From a virus: DNA of 30,766 nucleotides. The stretch lies in IMG/VR virus record IMGVR_UViG_3300045977_000383, positions 1 to 30,766 of that record, one strand, 5' to 3'. Every line of letters begins with the position of its first letter. Position 1 is the first letter of the stretch. This document shows positions 26,775 to 30,766 of this stretch, piece after piece. The translations under genes were made by a program, and so were the position numbers. Below the pieces are notes generated by a model. It had not been told where the DNA came from, did not search any database, and was given only the letters and a program-made list of their open reading frames with translations.

Positions 26775-28155
26775 CGAACGCATGAAGATGACGAGGCTCT
26801 GGCGGCTCTTCGACCTGGTCGCCTGGAAGCTGCTCCTCGGGAGCATCTCGGCCGCGCTCATCATGTGCCCGCCGCAGGTGGGCAAGTCGCAGTATTGGAG
26901 CCGCTTCTTCCCGACCTGGTGGATCGGCGCCAACCCGTCCCATCGCGTGGTGCTCGGCTCCCACGGCGCGCAGTACGCCGCGAGCTGGGGTCGCCAGGTG
27001 CGCGACACCTTGGGCCGCTTCGGGCCCGCCTACTTCGGCGTCCACCTCCGCGACGATCTGGCGGCGGCGAACGAGTGGGGCCTCGCGGCGCCGAACACCG
27101 GCGGCATGGTGACGGCTGGCATCGAGGGCGGCGTCGCCGGCCGCTCCGCCGAGGTCGTGATCGCCGACGACATCATCGCCGACGCCGCCACCGCCGAGAG
27201 CAGGCTCGTCAAGGATCGCGTTTGGGGCTGGTACGAGGAGGAGCTCTGCTCCCGCCTCCAGCATGGCGGGATCCGCGTCATGGTCATGACCCGCCGGGCC
27301 GTCGACGACCCCCCGGGCCGGATCGCCGATCTGATCCAGGCGGGGAAGGAGAAGGGCTGGGCGGTGCTCAAGCTCCCGGCGATCGCCGAGGAGACCGAGC
27401 ACTGGCCGGATTGGGGCTGGCATCGCGAGGTCGGCGAGGCCCTGGTGCCCGAGCTCCACGACGCGGCCGAGTACGAGCAGATCCGTCTGCGACTTGACCC
27501 GCACGTCTGGGCGGGCCTCTACCAGCAGCGGCCCTACCCTCGAGGCGGCGGCGACCTCCGTAGCGAGTGGTTCAAGATCGTCGACGCCGACCAGGCGGCC
27601 ATCGCGAGCGTCAGGGCCTGGGACCTGGCTGGAAGCGAGAGCCCCACGGCGAAGCGCACCGCGGGCGTCCTCATGACGAAGCGCCGCGACGGCACCGCGA
27701 ACCGCTACCACATCCCCGACGTGCGCTACGGTCGGTGGAACCCCGGGCGCAGGAACGAGATCATCCGCCAAGTCGCCGAGCACGACGGCAGAGGCATCCC
27801 CATCGTGATCGAGCAGGAAGGTGGGTCGGGCGGCAAGGCCCAGGTCGAGGAGTTGAAGCGCCTGCTCGACGGCTGGACCGTCCGCGAGGCCTCGGCCACG
27901 GGGTCGAAGGAGTTGCGCGCGGGTCCGCTCGCGGGGCAGGCCAGCGTCGGCAACCTCACGATCCGCAAGGCCGCCTGGAACAGCGAGTTCCACGCCGAGG
28001 TCGACAGCTTCCCGGGCGGCCCCACCATCGACATGGTGGACGCCGCGGCGCACGCCTACAACTACCTCGCGGGCGAGCAGCCCGCGCGTGTCGCGGCCGT
28101 CTCGGCTCCTTCCATCTCCCGCGTGTTCCCCTCGAGCAGCGGGAGGATGTTCTGA
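26656..28155 (+). CDS. large terminase (phage DNA-packaging ATPase/nuclease)
   Basis: 499 residues from ATG 26656; ATG 26782 would give 457 residues and remove the overlap with the small gene. Neither has a ribosome site. Packaging motifs: Walker A CPPQVGKS (71-78), then HRVVLGSHGAQYAASWGRQV, Walker B VVIADDI, and the coupling motif MTRRAVDDPPGR. Nuclease-domain acidic sites are VRAWDLAGSE, IVIEQEGGSGGK and DMVDAAAHAYN. These define a gp17-like two-domain terminase that drives DNA into the head and cuts it. The portal gene follows by TGATG overlap. Confidence 0.92.
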   Translation: MIDLRNSPPTPPPLTKLLTSLLAWPPEVLTPSALGRTATDERMKMTRLWRLFDLVAWKLLLGSISAALIMCPPQVGKSQYWSRFFPTWWIGANPSHRVVLGSHGAQYAASWGRQVRDTLGRFGPAYFGVHLRDDLAAANEWGLAAPNTGGMVTAGIEGGVAGRSAEVVIADDIIADAATAESRLVKDRVWGWYEEELCSRLQHGGIRVMVMTRRAVDDPPGRIADLIQAGKEKGWAVLKLPAIAEETEHWPDWGWHREVGEALVPELHDAAEYEQIRLRLDPHVWAGLYQQRPYPRGGGDLRSEWFKIVDADQAAIASVRAWDLAGSESPTAKRTAGVLMTKRRDGTANRYHIPDVRYGRWNPGRRNEIIRQVAEHDGRGIPIVIEQEGGSGGKAQVEELKRLLDGWTVREASATGSKELRAGPLAGQASVGNLTIRKAAWNSEFHAEVDSFPGGPTIDMVDAAAHAYNYLAGEQPARVAAVSAPSISRVFPSSSGRMF

Positions 28156-29693
28156 TGTTCGAGCGCCTCCGATCCTTCTTCGGTGGAGGCCGCGCGCTGG
28201 CGGTCGCGGAGAAGCAGCCGACCCTCCCGGCCGGCGGCCTGCCACCGGGGATCAGGCTCCGCCAGTTCCATAAGACCTCCACCTACGCCGGGGACGGCTC
28301 CGAGATCGTCGGCGTCTTCAACCCGATCCGGGTCACGCTCAAGCAGCGGAAGATGATGCTGAAGGACCCGCTGATCGGGTTCGGCATCGCCCTCCACCGC
28401 TCCGCGATCACGAACCTCCAGTACACGGTCGAGTCGCGCGACGAGGAGATCCGGGCGTTCATCGAGGCGGCGCTGCAGGCCATCTACCCCAAGCTCGCGA
28501 TGGGCGGCAGCATGGCGATCCCGCTCGGCTGGCAGGTCCTGGCGAAGCAGTGGGCCGTCCAGGACTTCCTCGTCGAGGTCAAGCGCCGCCTGAAGGGACA
28601 GATCTCGGCCGACGACAAGGTCTTCCCCAGCGCCTGGATCATCGAGAAGACGAAGGCGATCCCGCACGAGACGCTGCGGCTCCTCATCGACCCCGAGAAG
28701 GACGAGTGGGGCGGCGTCGAGCAGGGCGGCGTCGGGAACATGGTCGACGGGAAGAAGGCCGTGGGCCCGGAGTCCTGCATCCTCTGGAGCCACCGCGCGG
28801 AGGACGTCGCGGGCCTCCTGACGGGCTGGCCCCTGCTGGACCAGGCCTTCGAGCCGTGGTGGTTCGGCGTCGTCCACGAGCTCAGCACGAACCGCTACTT
28901 CGAGCGCAAGGGCGAGCCCACGACCAAGGGCTTCGCCCCCGCCGAGATCATCGGCGAGGACGGCAAGGCCATCAACGGCTGGCAGTGGCTGGCCGACCAC
29001 GTCGGCGCCTCCCGGAACGGCTCGAACATCATCCTCGACTCCAAGACGGACGAGAAGGGCAACCGTCTGATGGACTTCGAGTACGTCCAGGACGAGGGCC
29101 GCGGCGAGATGTTCGTCGAGCGGGCCGAGAAGCTCGAGGTCCGGAAGCTGCGGGCCCTCCTGATCACGGACCGGGTCATGGCGGCCGGCGCGGGCGGCCT
29201 CGGGAACGCCGACGCCGAGTTTCAGGCCGACGTCCTCAGCATGTTCATGGACGCGACCGTGACGGACTGGCTCGGCTCCGTCGTGAACCCCCAGGTGGTC
29301 GAGGACCTCGGCCGCTTCAACTTCCCGGAGGACCGCTGGAAGCAGTCCCGCACGCGTGTCGTGGCGGGCGGTCTTTCGAACGGCATGAAGGGCCTCCTGA
29401 AGGACGTGATGAAGATCGTCCTCCAGGCGGACAGCATGATCGCCGACGGTCGCCCGACGCAGCTGCTGGAGCGGCTGGACGTCGAGGGCATCGCCCGCTC
29501 CATGAACCTCCCCATCCGGCCCGCCGACGAGATCGAGCAGATCGAAAAGGCCCGGAAGGAGGCGCTGGACGAGGAACGCGCGGCAGCCGCCGACGCGGAC
29601 CCCCAGCTGACGGACGAGGGCGGCCAGGTCGCGCGCAAGACGCTCGAGGGGCGAGGCGCGCGCGAACGCGAGGGGCACAGCAAGGACGAGTAA
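28155..29693 (+). CDS. portal protein
   Basis: 512 residues from ATG 28155. Pattern of a DUF935/Mu gp29-like or related portal: KTSTYAGDGSEIVGVFN, FGIALHRSAITNLQY, VEQGGVGNM, LTGWPLLDQAFEPWWFG, ERKGEPTTKGFAPAE and a long helical C-terminus (RPADEIEQIEKARKEALDEE). Position right after the large terminase agrees. It would form the ring at the head vertex. I cannot settle which portal family it is by eye. The acidic tail is likely disordered. Confidence 0.8.
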   Translation: MFERLRSFFGGGRALAVAEKQPTLPAGGLPPGIRLRQFHKTSTYAGDGSEIVGVFNPIRVTLKQRKMMLKDPLIGFGIALHRSAITNLQYTVESRDEEIRAFIEAALQAIYPKLAMGGSMAIPLGWQVLAKQWAVQDFLVEVKRRLKGQISADDKVFPSAWIIEKTKAIPHETLRLLIDPEKDEWGGVEQGGVGNMVDGKKAVGPESCILWSHRAEDVAGLLTGWPLLDQAFEPWWFGVVHELSTNRYFERKGEPTTKGFAPAEIIGEDGKAINGWQWLADHVGASRNGSNIILDSKTDEKGNRLMDFEYVQDEGRGEMFVERAEKLEVRKLRALLITDRVMAAGAGGLGNADAEFQADVLSMFMDATVTDWLGSVVNPQVVEDLGRFNFPEDRWKQSRTRVVAGGLSNGMKGLLKDVMKIVLQADSMIADGRPTQLLERLDVEGIARSMNLPIRPADEIEQIEKARKEALDEERAAAADADPQLTDEGGQVARKTLEGRGAREREGHSKDE

Positions 29694-29774
29694 GTCGGCC
29701 GCGCGCGGGAGTGACGACCTGCGCGAGGCCTGGAACAGGTGCAGCGAAGGCGCGGCGGGCGTACCCCGCCTTAC

Positions 29775-29793
29775 CACGGGCCTGGGGCCCGTG
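29775..29793. terminator. short GC hairpin after the portal gene
   Basis: CACGGGCC (29775-29782) and GGCCCGTG (29786-29793) pair around TGG. The rest of the 119-base gap (29694-29812) has a second partial dyad (GGCGGGCGTACCCCGCC). No T-run. The gap also carries AAAGGGGG, the ribosome site for 29813. Confidence 0.45.
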
Positions 29794-29812
29794 CCCTGAA
29801 AGGGGGTCTTCA

Positions 29813-30436
29813 ATGTCGGGTCGGTTCAAGTTCAAGGGGTCCAAGGCGGTCGGCGCGATCCACATCTCCGCCCAGCCGGCGGATACGGGGATCGTGACCA
29901 TCGGCAACAAGGTCTACGAGTTCGACTCGAACGCCACGTTCACGGCCGGCCGCGTGCAGGTCGTGATCGGGGGCGACGCCGAGGCGACGGCCGAGGCCCT
30001 GATCGCCGCGATCAACGCCAACAAGCCCGCCATCCCGGTCACGGCCGAGATGGACTCCGTCAACGCGTCGGGCTACTGCATCCGCCTCGTCGCGGATCGC
30101 GTGGGCGCGAACGGCAACATGGTCCTCACCGAGAGCGCCACGAACCTCACGGTGTCGGGCTCGGGCACGATGCTCGGCGGCGAGAACGCCGGCATCCAGA
30201 CGCCCGCGCGCGGCGAGTACATCGTCGAGGACGAGGACATCCTGGCCGACTGCATCCGGATCCCGACGGGCCTGACGAGCCCGCGGTTCCCCCAGGCGTC
30301 CTGCCGCACGACGGCGGGCGTCGTGAAGCACCCGACGTGGCAGATGACCGTCGACGGCGGCGACATCCTGCTCACGTTCGCGGGCGCGACGGACCCCATC
30401 GCGGGCGACATCGTCCGCTGGGAGGCCTACGAGTAA
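29813..30436 (+). CDS. probable head decoration/structural protein
   Basis: 207 residues; AAAGGGGG lies just before ATG 29813. Rich in beta strands: residues 25-45 (GIVTIGNKVYEFDSNATF) then VQVVIGGDAEATAEALIAAI, a small alpha/beta-type domain common in phage structural proteins; later MVLTESATNLTVSGSGT and DILLTFAGATDPIAGDIV. No membrane segment. The place, between portal and further head genes, fits a decoration, stabiliser or head fibre role. The exact function is inferred from context. Confidence 0.7.
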   Translation: MSGRFKFKGSKAVGAIHISAQPADTGIVTIGNKVYEFDSNATFTAGRVQVVIGGDAEATAEALIAAINANKPAIPVTAEMDSVNASGYCIRLVADRVGANGNMVLTESATNLTVSGSGTMLGGENAGIQTPARGEYIVEDEDILADCIRIPTGLTSPRFPQASCRTTAGVVKHPTWQMTVDGGDILLTFAGATDPIAGDIVRWEAYE

Positions 30437-30453
30437 CGCTTCGCTGCGTTCGT

Positions 30454-30504
30454 CTCAGGCGCTGAGGGGTATCGCCCTCAGCGTGCTGACAAGCGCAGCC
30501 TGAG
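30454..30504. terminator. multi-arm hairpin after the structural gene
   Basis: Inner perfect 9-bp stem CGCTGAGGG (30460-30468), loop GTATCG, CCCTCAGCG (30475-30483); outer arms CTCAGGC (30454-30460) and GCCTGAG (30498-30504); GCTGCG (30443-30448) also pairs with CGCAGC (30494-30499). A following A-run (CCAAAAAGGG) is on the wrong strand for a plain terminator of the plus message. It separates two highly expressed head genes and may adjust their ratio. Confidence 0.5.
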
Positions 30505-30521
30505 CCAAAAAGGGAGATCGG

Positions 30522-30766
30522 ATGAAGAAGAAGATCGCGCTGGTGCCCGACCTGGAGACCCTCCGGTTGATCTGGCCCATCCTCCCGAAGGACCTCGCCC
30601 GCGTCGAGGAGGGTGACGACGACTACGTCTACGATGCGGCTTCCACCGCCACCGACGACGACAACCTCGTCATCAAGCCCGCCGAGAAGCTCACGACCCA
30701 GCCCGGGCGGTGGCTGAAGCGCCGCCTGGCGGCGGCCGACCTGTCCCCCGAGATGCTGGCGGGGGT
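30522..30766 (+). CDS. 5' part of a further phage gene, cut by the window edge
   Basis: Begins at ATG 30522 with AAAAAGGGAG 5 bases upstream, and is open to the edge (81 codons seen). The visible part is charged (MKKKIALVPDLETLRLIWPI, EEGDDDYVYDAAST) and has no signal. It follows a decoration-type protein in the head block, so a capsid-related gene is likely. Family not recognised. Confidence 0.6.
   Translation, partial: MKKKIALVPDLETLRLIWPILPKDLARVEEGDDDYVYDAASTATDDDNLVIKPAEKLTTQPGRWLKRRLAAADLSPEMLAG

Noticed and set aside
28550-29812. Plus-strand frame in the +1 phase of the portal gene that runs into the decoration-type gene
   Set aside because: Arg/Pro-rich shadow; the true start of the latter gene is ATG 29813 with AAAGGGGG.

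Overview
The window looks like a temperate phage or prophage genome of a very GC-rich bacterium. Nearly every credible gene uses codons ending in G or C. On the plus strand it runs in long blocks whose start and stop codons overlap (ATGA, GTGA, TGATG). A secreted protein at 2764-3678 (minus) has a short-repeat architecture that I associate with Planctomycetota, so a planctomycete host is my best guess; this is an inference, not a proof.

Layout. 1-1773: end of a late region (a structural-type protein fragment, a coiled-coil/one-membrane-segment protein, a complete CheY-like receiver protein, a lipoprotein) closed by a strong hairpin. 1838-5195: accessory genes on both strands (small membrane protein, GT2-like glycosyltransferase, secreted repeat protein, small DNA-binding-type proteins, a possible toxin-type protein, a ribbon-helix-helix-like protein). 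5214-6993 (minus): a possible HicB/HicA-like pair with a clear sigma70-type promoter, then a tyrosine integrase with all catalytic residues. 6994-7495: non-coding region rich in inverted repeats, including a site shaped like a recombinase core (12-bp arms, 8-bp spacer), the best attP candidate.

7496-20587: early/replication block, all plus strand: small zinc-type proteins, Gam/Gp157-like protein, Sak4-type RecA-fold ATPase, DUF669 single-strand-binding protein, DEAH helicase, ParB-like protein, zinc-finger proteins, a deoxyribosyltransferase-like/MazG-like fusion, a DUF5131 protein, an XRE regulator, a RusA-like resolvase, an endonuclease VII and a primase-helicase. Directly after the primase-helicase, 20589-20750 holds seven copies of a 10-bp motif (CCATCGGWCA and its complement) around a long GC hairpin: a likely replication origin that I have not seen described.

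20804-25849: small zinc and membrane proteins, a HerA/FtsK-like ATPase, two coiled-coil proteins and a lipoprotein with a HELGH zinc-protease motif. 25905-30766: packaging and head genes (HTH protein, DUF5681 terminase-small-like protein, large terminase, portal, a probable decoration protein, and the start of another head gene). If the genome is circular or permuted, the head and tail genes continue past the right edge and re-enter at the left edge. A 15-bp palindrome (GTGCAGACGTCTGCA) occurs just after the last left-hand late gene and just before the packaging genes, so it brackets the whole non-structural part. I saw no rRNA, tRNA, CRISPR array or insertion sequence.
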